This document shows, piece after piece, positions 25,001 through 33,183 of a stretch of DNA of 52,694 nucleotides. The DNA is taken from positions 1 to 52,694 of the forward strand of contig CAJTQA010000023.1 in assembly GCA_910578455.1 (NCBI GenBank), given 5' to 3'. Below the pieces are notes generated by a model. That model searched no databases. It was given only the letters and a program-made list of their open reading frames with translations, and had not been told where the DNA came from. The stretch comes from an uncultured Dorea sp. (GTDB lineage Bacteria; Bacillota; Clostridia; Lachnospirales; Lachnospiraceae). Positions within the stretch are counted from its first letter, which is position 1. Every line of letters starts with the position of its first letter. A program made the translations under genes and the position numbers.

Positions 25001-25613
25001 CCTGGGAGATGTCAATGTCAACGCCATAGAGGATTTTAAGAATCTGTCCGAGCGGTATGAGTTCCTTAAGGGGCAGCATGACGATCTTGTAGAGGCGGAG
25101 GGCACGCTTGTAAAGATTATCGAAGAGCTGGACAATGCCATGCGGAAACAGTTTAAGGAGCAGTTTGGCAGGATATCGAAGGAATTTGACACCGTGTTCA
25201 AGGAACTTTTCGGAGGCGGTAAGGGAACCTTGGAGCTAATGGAGGACGAGGACATTTTAGAGGCGGGGATCCGGATCATCGCCCAGCCGCCGGGAAAGAA
25301 ACTGCAGAATATGATGCAGCTGTCCGGCGGGGAGAAGGCGCTGACTGCCATCGCCCTTCTGTTTGCCATCCAGAACTTAAAGCCGTCGCCATTCTGCCTG
25401 CTTGACGAGATTGAGGCGGCGCTGGATGACAATAATGTCGTCCGCTTTGCGAGATACCTCCACAAGCTGACCAAGAGCACCCAGTTTATCGTCATTACCC
25501 ACAGAAGGGGAACAATGACGGCGGCAGACCGGCTCTACGGCATCACGATGCAGGAAAAGGGCGTGTCGACTCTTGTGTCGGTAAGCCTTCTGGAGGACGA
25601 GCTTGATAAGTAG
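22053..25613 (+). CDS. smc: Chromosome segregation protein SMC
   Basis: This 1186-residue ATPase organises the chromosome with ScpA and ScpB. Walker A GPNGSGKSN is at residues 31-39. Long coiled coils occupy about 170-500 and 680-1010, and the hinge lies between (around 520-640, with GLLGVVADIVKVEKSYEVAIETALGG). The C-terminal head has the signature LSGGEKALTAIALLFAI and Walker B PFCLLDEIEAALDDNN. The full domain set and normal length indicate an intact gene. It follows rnc closely and precedes ftsY by 72 bases. Confidence 0.98.
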   Translation: MYLKCIEVQGFKSFAHKLKFDFHNGITGIVGPNGSGKSNVADAVRWVLGEQRVKQLRGGSMQDVIFSGTENRRPLSYASVAITLDNSDHQLPIEYGEVTVARKLYRSGESEYLINGSTCRLKDVNELFYDTGIGKEGYSIIGQGQIDRILSGKPEERRELFDEAAGIVKFKRRKNMSVKKLEEERQNLLRVSDILAELEKQIGPLERQSEKAREFLKKKEELKTYDINMFLLETARIQEHIEALDEKIELAGAELKEASSRYSEMKQKYESVEEQVDVIDESIERAKSQLNETTMLKQQLENQIALLKEQIHSARMNDEHYDQRAGIIETEISERESQLAGLLEEQQQIHGSLKESSQSENKAREELIGIQTYIATLTDGIEKDKADIMELLGNRASTKAKIQKYDTMLEQIQMRKSQLKQRLAESEVETKEQEEKLSGLDAELKGISEEIVLLSEENSRYEEKIASIQSVLSKQAEQFRIGQTAYHREQSRLESLKNITERYDGYGNSIRKVMDRRPQEPGLLGVVADIVKVEKSYEVAIETALGGNIQNIVTADEDTAKRMISYLKQNKFGRATFLPLTSLKAYGGIGKPEALHEPGVVGTADTLVEADGQYKELVRYLLGRTLVVNHIDNAAAVARKYRQSIRIVTLEGELINPGGSMTGGAFKNSSNLLSRRREMEEFERTVRQLKREMDELETVSDSLRSERAGYYEEIERIKERMQKAYVIQNTAKMNIEQANARIRALKNTSEDMREESVKLNQQITDIIDNQESINVELDTSEQLESQLSAQVEEAQSLLDNERIKEAAKQKEAEEIHLVCAGLEQRYEFASQNVSRIREELGKFCEEMKELEQSKGGTSREIQEKEEKIADLARTIEDSKDLFTEIREEIEKFKAQREELNQKHKVFLQGREDLSRHMSELDKEIFRLESQKSSYSEASEKQINYMWEEYELTYNRALELRNENLTDLSQMKKRIQEIKTEIRNLGDVNVNAIEDFKNLSERYEFLKGQHDDLVEAEGTLVKIIEELDNAMRKQFKEQFGRISKEFDTVFKELFGGGKGTLELMEDEDILEAGIRIIAQPPGKKLQNMMQLSGGEKALTAIALLFAIQNLKPSPFCLLDEIEAALDDNNVVRFARYLHKLTKSTQFIVITHRRGTMTAADRLYGITMQEKGVSTLVSVSLLEDELDK

Positions 25614-25685
25614 CGGCAGGGGAAACAGGCTGTCAGCAGGTGTTAATGTTAATAAAAGATTACGGATAACGGCAGGAGGTGCATT

Positions 25686-26636
25686 ATGGCTGAAGAAGGA
25701 TTTTTCAAGCGTCTGATCTCGGGGCTTGCAAAGACGAGGGATAATATCGTAAGCGGGATGGACGGTATCTTTTTCGGTTTTTCCAATATTGATGAAGATT
25801 TTTATGAAGGGCTTGAGGAAGTCCTGATCATGGGCGACCTGGGAGTGCAGGCGACCTATGATATCCTGGACGATCTGCGGGAGAAGGTGAGGGAGCGCCG
25901 CATAACCCAGCCCTCGGACTGCAGGGAGCTTTTGATCGAGAGCATAAAAGAGCAGATGGAAGTTGAGGAGACGGCGTACGAGTTCGAGGAGAAGACTTCA
26001 GTCGTTATGGTTGTGGGCGTAAACGGAGTGGGCAAGACGACGACTATCGGGAAGCTTGCCGGCAAACTTAAGGCCATGGATAAGAAAGTAATCATGGCGG
26101 CGGCTGACACTTTCCGCGCGGCGGCGGGAGAGCAGCTCAAGGAGTGGGCGAACCGGGCGCAGGCTGAACTTATCGGAGGCCAGGAAGGCTCTGACCCGGC
26201 ATCAGTTGTCTACGATGCGGTGGCGGCAGCGAAGGCGAGGCATGCGGACGTGCTTTTGTGCGATACGGCAGGGCGGCTCCACAATAAAAAGAACCTGATG
26301 GAAGAGTTAAAAAAGATGAACCGGATCGTTGACCGGGAGTTTCCGGAGGCATTCCGGGAGACTCTGGTAGTTCTTGACGCTACGACAGGGCAGAACGCGC
26401 TGCAGCAGGCGAAGGAATTCAGCGAAGTGACAGATGTCACCGGTATCGTGCTGACGAAGATGGACGGTACGGCAAAGGGCGGGATTGCGGTTGCAATCCA
26501 TGCAGAGCTTGGGATTCCGGTAAAATATATCGGCGTGGGCGAAAGCATCGATGATCTGCAGAAATTTGACGCGGACAGCTTTGTGGAGGCGCTGTTTACT
26601 GTGGAGGAGAAAAAAACGGATACAGAAGAGATCTAA
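25686..26636 (+). CDS. ftsY: Signal recognition particle receptor FtsY
   Basis: This 316-residue SRP-family GTPase docks ribosomes translating membrane proteins at the membrane. It has an NG domain: helical N (residues 10-95), then G with GVNGVGKTTT (111-120), DTFRAAAGEQL, DTAGRLHNKKNLMEEL, TKMDGTAKGG and the closing GVGESIDDLQ. The acidic A domain of E. coli FtsY is almost absent, as usual in Firmicutes. GCAGGAGGTG precedes the ATG. Confidence 0.97.
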   Translation: MAEEGFFKRLISGLAKTRDNIVSGMDGIFFGFSNIDEDFYEGLEEVLIMGDLGVQATYDILDDLREKVRERRITQPSDCRELLIESIKEQMEVEETAYEFEEKTSVVMVVGVNGVGKTTTIGKLAGKLKAMDKKVIMAAADTFRAAAGEQLKEWANRAQAELIGGQEGSDPASVVYDAVAAAKARHADVLLCDTAGRLHNKKNLMEELKKMNRIVDREFPEAFRETLVVLDATTGQNALQQAKEFSEVTDVTGIVLTKMDGTAKGGIAVAIHAELGIPVKYIGVGESIDDLQKFDADSFVEALFTVEEKKTDTEEI

Positions 26637-26681
26637 AGATTTGATTTATTGGTGATATATTGGAATCAGGAGGGATTAAAG

Positions 26682-27902
26682 ATGCAGGAACTGACATTGG
26701 AAAAATTTGAAGAGGCCAGTGAGATCGTGAAAAAGGTTACTTTGACGACGAAACTGATATACAGTGAGAATTTAAGCGGGCTCACCGGCGGGAAAGTATT
26801 TTTAAAGCCGGAGAACATGCAGTGTACGGGCGCTTACAAGGTGCGGGGGGCGTACTATAAGATCAGCACTCTGTCCGAGGAGGAGAGGAGCCGAGGCCTT
26901 ATCACTGCGTCGGCGGGAAACCACGCCCAGGGGGTTGCGTTCGCGGCGCAGAAATTCGGATGCAAGGCTACTATCGTCATGCCTACGGTGACGCCGCTCA
27001 TCAAGGTAAACCGCACGAAAAATTACGGAGCGGAAGTGGTGCTCCACGGAGATGTATTTGACGATTCCTATGCCTATGCGGTAAAATTGGCAGAGGAGAC
27101 CGGGAAGACGCTTGTACATCCTTTTGATGACCTGGCGGTTGCTACCGGGCAGGGCAGCATCGCCATGGAGATTATCCAGGAGCTGCCGACGGTGGACTAC
27201 ATCCTTGTGCCGATTGGCGGAGGCGGCCTGGTGACGGGCGTTGCCACGCTGGCGAAGATGCTGAACCCGAAGATCAAGGTTATCGGCGTGGAGCCAAAGT
27301 CGGCGGCAAGCATGTCCGCGGCACTGGAGGCAGGCGAGCCGGTGACGCTGCCAAGCGCAAATACTATCGCAGACGGCACGGCTGTAAAGCGGGTAGGGGA
27401 GAATATTTTCCCGTACTGTAAGGAGAATATAGACCAGATTATTCTGGTGGAGGATGACGAGCTGATCGGCGCGTTTCTTGACATGGTGGAAAACCATAAG
27501 ATGGTGGTGGAAAATTCCGGACTTCTCACGATTGCAGCGCTGAAACAGCTGGATCTTAACAAAAAGAAGGCGGTGGCCATCTTAAGCGGCGGCAATATGG
27601 ACGTGACTACTATGTCCTCCGTCGTACAGCACGGCCTGATACAGAGAGACCGTATATTTTCGGTGTCGGTGCTGCTGCCGGATAAGGCAGGGGAGCTGGT
27701 GCGGGTGGCGACGACTATCGCCGGCGCCAACGGCAACGTCATTAAGCTTGAGCACAACCAGTTTGTGAGCATCAACCGTAATGCGGCCGTGGAGCTTAGG
27801 ATTACGATGGAGACCTTCGGTACAGACCATAAGAATGAGATACTTATGGCGCTTGAAAGTGAAGGATTCCGCCCGAGAGAGATCGGGGCGAAACTGTATT
27901 AG
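26682..27902 (+). CDS. ilvA: Threonine ammonia-lyase with C-terminal ACT domain
   Basis: This 406-residue PLP enzyme deaminates threonine to 2-oxobutanoate, for isoleucine synthesis or threonine fermentation. The PLP lysine lies in TGAYKVRGAYY (K53), SAGNHAQGVAF binds the substrate, and PIGGGGLVTGVA binds the cofactor phosphate. The last 75 residues form an ACT-like domain (FSVSVLLPDKAGELVRVATTIAGANGNVI), so allosteric control is likely. This is the single-ACT type of about 400 residues rather than the longer two-ACT form. ATG 26682 is chosen because CAGGAGGG lies 7 bases upstream. Confidence 0.93.
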   Translation: MQELTLEKFEEASEIVKKVTLTTKLIYSENLSGLTGGKVFLKPENMQCTGAYKVRGAYYKISTLSEEERSRGLITASAGNHAQGVAFAAQKFGCKATIVMPTVTPLIKVNRTKNYGAEVVLHGDVFDDSYAYAVKLAEETGKTLVHPFDDLAVATGQGSIAMEIIQELPTVDYILVPIGGGGLVTGVATLAKMLNPKIKVIGVEPKSAASMSAALEAGEPVTLPSANTIADGTAVKRVGENIFPYCKENIDQIILVEDDELIGAFLDMVENHKMVVENSGLLTIAALKQLDLNKKKAVAILSGGNMDVTTMSSVVQHGLIQRDRIFSVSVLLPDKAGELVRVATTIAGANGNVIKLEHNQFVSINRNAAVELRITMETFGTDHKNEILMALESEGFRPREIGAKLY

Positions 27903-27921
27903 AATTGTAGGAGGTAGATTT

Positions 27922-29118
27922 GTGGAAAGAATAAAGATGATAAACCCGGTTGTTGAGATGGACGGAGATGAGATGACCAGAATACTCTGGAAGATGATCA
28001 AGGAGCATCTCCTGGCGCCGTTTGTTGAGCTGAATACAGAGTATTATGACTTGGGGCTTGAGCACCGGAATGCGACGGGCGATCAGGTGACAGTCGATTC
28101 TGCCAACGCGGTGAAGAGGCATAAGGTTGCGGTGAAATGCGCGACAATTACGCCGAATGCGGCGCGGATGACAGAGTATGACCTCAAGGAGATGTGGAAG
28201 AGCCCTAACGGAACGATCCGGGCAATATTGGACGGAACGGTTTTCCGGGCGCCGATCGTGGTGAAGGGGATTGAGCCGTGTGTCAGGAACTGGAAAAAAC
28301 CGATTACGATTGCAAGGCATGCTTACGGGGATGTGTACAAAAATTCGGAGATGAAGGTTCCGGGAGCCGGGAAGGCGGAGCTTGTCTTTACGGATAAGGA
28401 TGGAAAAGAAGTAAGGGAGCTGATCCATGAGTTTGACGGCGAGGGCATCATCCAGGGCATGCACAATGTGAACCAGTCCATTGAGAGTTTCGCAAGGAGC
28501 TGCTTTAACTATGCGCTGGATACGAAACAGGATCTTTGGTTTGCCACAAAGGATACGATTTCCAAAAAATACGACCATACGTTCAAGGATATTTTCCAGG
28601 AAATTTATGACGCGGAGTATGACGGGAAGTTTAAGGAGGCGGGAATCGTATATTTCTACACGCTGATCGATGATGCGGTTGCCCGCGTGATGAAGTCGGA
28701 GGGCGGCTATATCTGGGCATGCAAGAATTATGACGGGGATGTGATGAGCGACATGGTATCCTCGGCTTTCGGCTCGCTTGCCATGATGACTTCCGTGCTT
28801 GTGTCTCCGGAAGGGTACTATGAGTATGAGGCGGCTCACGGAACGGTGCAGCGCCATTACTATAAGCACTTAAAGGGAGAAGAGACTTCCACGAACTCTG
28901 TTGCGACTATCTTTGCATGGACGGGCGCTCTTAGAAAGAGGGGCGAGCTGGATGGGAACAAGGAGCTTATGGAATTTGCGGACAGGCTTGAGAAGGCCAC
29001 CATTGACACGATTGAGGAAGGAAAGATGACGAAGGATCTTGCACTGATTACGACGAACCCGAATCCGGTTGTCTTAAACAGTGAGGACTTTATAAAGGCC
29101 ATCGCTGAGAGATTGTAA
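27922..29118 (+). CDS. icd: NADP-dependent isocitrate dehydrogenase, homodimeric eukaryote-like type
   Basis: This enzyme of about 398 residues oxidises isocitrate to 2-oxoglutarate with NADP+, giving NADPH and a precursor for glutamate. NPVVEMDGDEMTRILW at the start, FRAPIVVKGIEPCVRNWKKPI and AAHGTVQRHYYKHLKGE are typical of the subfamily shared with eukaryotes. A GTG at 27922 lies 7 bases after AGGAGG. ATG 27937 (393 residues) is the alternative. The gap after ilvA is 19 bases and a flavoprotein gene follows after 14, so the three probably share a transcript. Confidence 0.95.
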   Translation: MERIKMINPVVEMDGDEMTRILWKMIKEHLLAPFVELNTEYYDLGLEHRNATGDQVTVDSANAVKRHKVAVKCATITPNAARMTEYDLKEMWKSPNGTIRAILDGTVFRAPIVVKGIEPCVRNWKKPITIARHAYGDVYKNSEMKVPGAGKAELVFTDKDGKEVRELIHEFDGEGIIQGMHNVNQSIESFARSCFNYALDTKQDLWFATKDTISKKYDHTFKDIFQEIYDAEYDGKFKEAGIVYFYTLIDDAVARVMKSEGGYIWACKNYDGDVMSDMVSSAFGSLAMMTSVLVSPEGYYEYEAAHGTVQRHYYKHLKGEETSTNSVATIFAWTGALRKRGELDGNKELMEFADRLEKATIDTIEEGKMTKDLALITTNPNPVVLNSEDFIKAIAERL

Positions 29119-29132
29119 GGAAGGGATTCTGT

Positions 29133-30026
29133 ATGAATATACTGATGATTAACGGTACTATGAGAAAGGGCTCGACGTATCGGATTGCGAAGATGTTTGT
29201 GGAGAGGGTCACCTTGTCGCAGGATACGGTAAATGAGCTGTTCCTGCCTAAGGATATGCCGGAATTCTGCCGGGGATGCGGCCTTTGCATCACCCAGGGA
29301 GCAAAGAAGTGCCCGGATTATTTTATCTATCTGAGACGTGTCACGAAACTTATCGACGAGGCGGATCTTCTTGTGTTCGCAACGCCCACTTATGTCTATC
29401 ATACGACAGGGCAGATAAAAGCGCTCCTTGACCACTACGGATACCGGTGGATGCTGCACCGCCCGGAGGGGTCCATGTTTCAGAAACAGGCGGTCTGCTT
29501 TGCTACGGCTGCCGGGGGCGGCATGAAGAGCGCGCTCAAGGACATTACAGACAGCCTGAAATGGTGGGGCGTCGGCCGGATCTATACATATGGAGTGGCG
29601 ATAAAGAGCATGTCCTGGGATGGGGTGGAAAAAGATATCAAGGATAAGATTGATAAAAAGGTCAATGAGATCATGGCGAAGATTGTCCACGAGCCGGAGA
29701 AGGTAACGCCCTCTCTCAGGGCGAGGATTCTTTTCTGCCTGATGAGGCATATGCACAGGCGGGCATTGATGCAGCAGATTGACACGGACTACTGGAAAGA
29801 GAAGGGATGGCTCGGCGATAAGCGGCCCTGGATGCCGGAAAGTTCCGGCCCGGAAAAAGCAGAGCCGGATGCCCAGCCCCATCAGGATGACTTAGAACAG
29901 GAAGATGACCAGGAACAGCCTGAGATCTTTGGAACGGCGGGGCAGGATTTCCAGCAGGCGCGCGGGGAATATGTGCAGGAGAGGCTGCCTCTTGAGGATC
30001 TTATGCCGGAGGATATGTGGAGATAA
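29133..30026 (+). CDS. Flavodoxin-fold NAD(P)H-dependent oxidoreductase
   Basis: This 297-residue protein starts with an FMN-binding flavodoxin/NADPH-reductase fold: MNILMINGTMRKGSTYRIAK, then ADLLVFATPTYVYHTTGQIKALLDHYG. A CRGCGLC...CPDYF cluster near residues 48-65 resembles the cysteine region of iron-sulfur flavoproteins, but its spacing does not make a clear four-cysteine ferredoxin motif. The last 60 residues are a Glu/Gln/Pro-rich tail with no recognised fold. The gene is 14 bases after icd. A redox role is likely; the substrate is unknown. Confidence 0.82.
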   Translation: MNILMINGTMRKGSTYRIAKMFVERVTLSQDTVNELFLPKDMPEFCRGCGLCITQGAKKCPDYFIYLRRVTKLIDEADLLVFATPTYVYHTTGQIKALLDHYGYRWMLHRPEGSMFQKQAVCFATAAGGGMKSALKDITDSLKWWGVGRIYTYGVAIKSMSWDGVEKDIKDKIDKKVNEIMAKIVHEPEKVTPSLRARILFCLMRHMHRRALMQQIDTDYWKEKGWLGDKRPWMPESSGPEKAEPDAQPHQDDLEQEDDQEQPEIFGTAGQDFQQARGEYVQERLPLEDLMPEDMWR

Positions 30027-30034
30027 AGGGATAT

Positions 30035-30313
30035 TTGTATAAAAAACTGACCCTTGAAATGTCAGATGATTTTTTATGTTATTTTGATAATGATGCATTT
30101 TCAGACCATGAGGATTTTTTAAAGACAGGGTTGAAAAAGGAAAGATAAAGGTCAGGCTACCGGGAAAGAGGGATTGCGAAAGCCGTATATCCCTTCTCAG
30201 ATACAAAACGCGGCTACCAGTACAGAGGGCCGGTCAGGCTCTATGAAAAATACGGATTTAAGCTTTACAGAGAACAGGATTGGTTTCTCATTATGAGAAA
30301 AGAAATATACTGA
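30035..30313 (+). pseudogene. Decayed GNAT-family acetyltransferase
   Basis: One frame from a TTG at 30035 (AAAGGG just before) reads LYKKLTLEMSDDFLCYFDND and on to KKER, then TAA at 30146-30148. The same frame continues RSGYRERGIAK and later RGPVRLYEKYGFKLYREQ, ending in IMRKEIY at a TGA at 30311. The first part looks like the start and the second like the C-terminal strand-helix end of a GNAT acetyltransferase. The central acetyl-CoA-binding core, roughly half of the gene, is missing. An internal deletion plus an in-frame stop explains this best. Most of the 358-base gap between 30026 and 30385 is this remnant. Confidence 0.7.
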
Positions 30314-30384
30314 AATTTCAATAATAGTTTAAACATGGTTTTTGAACCTGTTTTGTGACGAAACAGGGGGGAGCCGGCAAGTTT

Positions 30385-32319
30385 TTACTCTGCCAGCTCC
30401 TCCCATTTTTCATATAATTCTTCCAGTTCTTGTGCAATCTCCGCCTTTTCCGCCGCCAGTTCCTGGCACCTTACGGAGTTCGTATACACTTCCTCCTGTT
30501 CCATGAGCCTGTCAATAACTCCATCCCGATCTTCCAGCTCTGCGATGCGGTCCTCGGTCTTTTTCAGGTCATTCTGCCGTTTGCGCCTGCGGGCCTGCGC
30601 TTCCTTTTGCTCCTGCCAGCTTGTCTTTGAGCTGTTGGCAGTATTTTCAGGAGGCTGCAGGCCGCCGGAAACAGAGGCGCCATTTGCCCCCGGCCCTGAG
30701 TAGGCAGCCGTCAGCTCCTCGCGTTTTTCAAGGTAATAGTCATAATTCCCGATATAGTTGACAAAGGTCTGGTTCACAAGATCTAAGATGCGTGTCGCTG
30801 TCTGGTTAATAAAATACCGGTCATGGGAGACGTAAAGCACGGTTCCTGTGTAGTCATTTAACGCTTTTTCCAGTATTTCCTTTGAAACGATGTCTAAGTG
30901 GTTGGTGGGCTCGTCCAGAATGAGGAAGTTTGCCTCGGAGAGCATCAGTTTTGCCAGGGATACGCGCCCGCGCTCGCCGCCGCTCAAATCCCCGATACGC
31001 TTGAACACGTCATCCCCGGTAAAGAGGAAGGCAGCAAGCATGTTGCGGATCTCCGTGTTGGTGAGAGACGGGTAGTCGTCGGATATCTCTTCAAAAATTG
31101 TCTTTTCCATATGGAGGACGTGGTGCTCCTGGTCGTAGTAGCCGACCTGCACGTTTGTTCCCAGGGTGAACTGCCCGGTGTCGGCAGTAAGGACACGGTT
31201 CAGGATTTTTAAAAGGGTAGTCTTTCCTGTGCCGTTGTCTCCGATGACTGCTACATGCTCTCCCCGCTTGATTTCAAAATTCACATCGGAAAAGAGTGTG
31301 TGCGGCGGGAACGATTTGCCGAGGTGCTCTACCGACAATACATCGTTTCCGCTTGTGCAGGAAGGCTCTAATTTCAAATGAATCTCAGTGTGGAGCTCTA
31401 TGGGCTTTTCCACGGGCTTTATCTTTTCCAGCATCTTTTCCCGGCTCTCCGCCCGCTTGATGGACTTTTCCCGGTTAAAGGAGCGCAGCTTTTCGATGAC
31501 CGCCTCCTGGTGCTTGATTTCCTGCTGCTGGTTTAAGTATTCTTTGAGCAGCGCATCCCGGAGCATCTTTTTCTTCTCGGCGTACTGGGTATAGTTGCCG
31601 GAGTACACCATCAGTTTCCCGCCCTCAATCTCGATGATCTTTGTGACTACCCGGTTTAAGAAGTAACGGTCATGGGAGACGATCAGGACTGCGCCCGGGT
31701 AATTCAGAAGATAAGTCTCAAGCCATGCGATGGAATTAAGGTCTAAGTGGTTTGTAGGCTCGTCAAGAAGCAGGATGTCGGGCTTTGTGAGAAGAAGCTT
31801 TCCAAGGGAGACACGGGTCTTCTGGCCGCCGGAGAGGGTTTTAATCTGCTTGGAAAACTCATCCTCCCCGAAACCAAGTCCTTTGAGGACTCCCGTGACC
31901 TCGCTCTCATAGGCGTAGCCATTGGCACGCTCGAATTCTGCCGTCAGGCGGTTATAGGACTCCATAAGGCTCTCAAGCCGCTGGCCGGAGAGATGTTTCA
32001 TCTCCATCTCCATCTGCCTGAGACGCCTTTCCGTTTCGACAATCTCTGCTTTGGCGGTCTTAACTTCCCCGTAGATGGAATTATCCCCGGACATGTCCTG
32101 ATGCTGGGCGAGGTAACCTAAAGTCCTGCCTTTTGTGAGCGCTACGTTTCCGCCGTCAAGGGGAAGCTCGCCCACGATCATCTTAAGGATGGTAGATTTC
32201 CCGGCGCCGTTGATGCCCACAAGGGCGCATTTTTCGTGGTCTTCTATATGGAAAGAGCCGTCGGCGACAATCACGTCCTCGCCGAATGCTTTGCTGATTT
32301 TCTGGCATGCTAATATCAT
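30385..32319 (-). CDS. ABC-F family ATPase
   Basis: This 644-residue soluble protein has two ATPase cassettes and no membrane segment. The first has Walker A GINGAGKST (35-43) and signature LSGGQKTRVSLGKLL. The second has GDNGTGKTTLL and LSGGERGRVSLAKLM. Between them is an interdomain linker rich in Glu and Lys, and the last 90 residues form a coiled coil, as in Uup/YdiF-type ABC-F proteins. These bind the ribosomal E site and relieve stalls or, in some members, protect against antibiotics. Its precise role cannot be told. The start at 32319 follows AGGAGG; an earlier in-frame ATG at 32385 does not. Confidence 0.93.
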   Translation of the reverse strand: MILACQKISKAFGEDVIVADGSFHIEDHEKCALVGINGAGKSTILKMIVGELPLDGGNVALTKGRTLGYLAQHQDMSGDNSIYGEVKTAKAEIVETERRLRQMEMEMKHLSGQRLESLMESYNRLTAEFERANGYAYESEVTGVLKGLGFGEDEFSKQIKTLSGGQKTRVSLGKLLLTKPDILLLDEPTNHLDLNSIAWLETYLLNYPGAVLIVSHDRYFLNRVVTKIIEIEGGKLMVYSGNYTQYAEKKKMLRDALLKEYLNQQQEIKHQEAVIEKLRSFNREKSIKRAESREKMLEKIKPVEKPIELHTEIHLKLEPSCTSGNDVLSVEHLGKSFPPHTLFSDVNFEIKRGEHVAVIGDNGTGKTTLLKILNRVLTADTGQFTLGTNVQVGYYDQEHHVLHMEKTIFEEISDDYPSLTNTEIRNMLAAFLFTGDDVFKRIGDLSGGERGRVSLAKLMLSEANFLILDEPTNHLDIVSKEILEKALNDYTGTVLYVSHDRYFINQTATRILDLVNQTFVNYIGNYDYYLEKREELTAAYSGPGANGASVSGGLQPPENTANSSKTSWQEQKEAQARRRKRQNDLKKTEDRIAELEDRDGVIDRLMEQEEVYTNSVRCQELAAEKAEIAQELEELYEKWEELAE

Positions 32320-32353
32320 GGTATCCTCCTGCATATGGTAAATATCTTCTACC

Positions 32354-32381
32354 ATTATAGCGAAAATAAAAGAAAACACAA
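32354..32381 (-). promoter_or_regulatory. Promoter of the ABC-F gene
   Basis: TTGTGT (32381-32376) and TATAAT (32359-32354) with a 16-base spacer on the minus strand. Its -35 box is 10 bases from the -35 box of the divergent rex promoter. Confidence 0.6.
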
Positions 32382-32390
32382 CCAAAAAGT

Positions 32391-32419
32391 TTGACTTTGG
32401 TAGGACAATTTACTATAAT
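32391..32419 (+). promoter_or_regulatory. Promoter of rex
   Basis: TTGACT (32391-32396) and TATAAT (32414-32419) with a 17-base spacer. Transcription would begin near 32426, which makes the ATG at 32426 an unlikely start and supports the TTG at 32453. Confidence 0.8.
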
Positions 32420-32452
32420 ATTTTTATGAAAGAAATGGAAGGTGAACACGAA

Positions 32453-33100
32453 TTGGAAGAGAGAGGAATTTCCCAGGCAGTCATTCGGAGGCTGCCAAGA
32501 TATTACAGGTACTTAGGAGAATTGCTGGAAAATGGGGTGGAACGCATTTCTTCTAATGACCTGAGCAAGAAGATGAAAGTCACCGCTTCCCAGATCCGGC
32601 AGGATCTTAATAATTTTGGGGGATTTGGGCAGCAGGGTTACGGTTACAATGTAAAATACCTGTATACAGAGATCGGAAAGATCCTCGGGCTTGAGGAAGA
32701 TCACAATATGATCATCATCGGCGCGGGGAATCTGGGGCAGGCGCTTGCAAACTATGCGGCTTTTGAAAACAGGGGATTTATACTGAAGGGAATCTTTGAC
32801 ATCAATCCGCGTCTGCAGGGCGTATCAATCCGCGGCGTGCCGATCCGCATGATGGATGAGCTTAAAGGTTTTGTGCAGAGCAATGATGTGGAGATCGCAG
32901 CGCTTACAATCCCGAAGGAAAAGGCGATTGAAGTCGCCAATCTTTTAGTGGAGAACGGGGTATGCGCTATCTGGAACTTTGCACATACGGATCTGAACCT
33001 GCCTGAGAATATCATTGTGGAGAATGTGCATCTGTCGGAGAGCCTGATGCAGCTGTCCTACAATATCAGCAGGTACCGTCAGGACCATAAGGACTTATAG
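32453..33100 (+). CDS. rex: Redox-sensing transcriptional repressor Rex
   Basis: This 215-residue dimeric repressor reads the NADH/NAD+ ratio. The N-terminal winged helix has AVIRRLPRYYRYLGEL and KVTASQIRQDLNNFGGFGQQGYGY, both diagnostic. The Rossmann domain has GAGNLGQALANY (about 90-101), followed by a swapped C-terminal helix (LMQLSYNISRYRQ). NADH binding releases it from DNA. The start is TTG 32453, 8 bases after GGAAGGTG; the in-frame ATG at 32426 coincides with the predicted transcription start. The likely target in this window is the alcohol dehydrogenase gene at 46661. Confidence 0.96.
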   Translation: MEERGISQAVIRRLPRYYRYLGELLENGVERISSNDLSKKMKVTASQIRQDLNNFGGFGQQGYGYNVKYLYTEIGKILGLEEDHNMIIIGAGNLGQALANYAAFENRGFILKGIFDINPRLQGVSIRGVPIRMMDELKGFVQSNDVEIAALTIPKEKAIEVANLLVENGVCAIWNFAHTDLNLPENIIVENVHLSESLMQLSYNISRYRQDHKDL

Positions 33101-33105
33101 TGGAA

Positions 33106-33160
33106 AACGTGTAGCGATGGGCCATGCATAGCGCAGGCTCATCCTTACACGTTCTTTTGA
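33106..33160 (+). terminator. Long hairpin after rex, terminator or attenuator
   Basis: AACGTGTA (33106-33113) pairs with TACACGTT (33146-33153), and inside it GATGGGCC (33116-33123) pairs with GGCTCATC (33136-33143, one G-U). CTTTTGATATTTT follows. It lies between rex and nnr and could reduce readthrough. Confidence 0.65.
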
Positions 33161-33183
33161 TATTTTGCGGAAGGAAGAATGAT

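Noticed and set aside
22053..25613. Many antisense and out-of-frame open frames across smc, ackA, fhs, nfnB and others
   Set aside because: They lie wholly inside well-identified genes, lack ribosome binding sites and resemble no family; they arise from codon bias.
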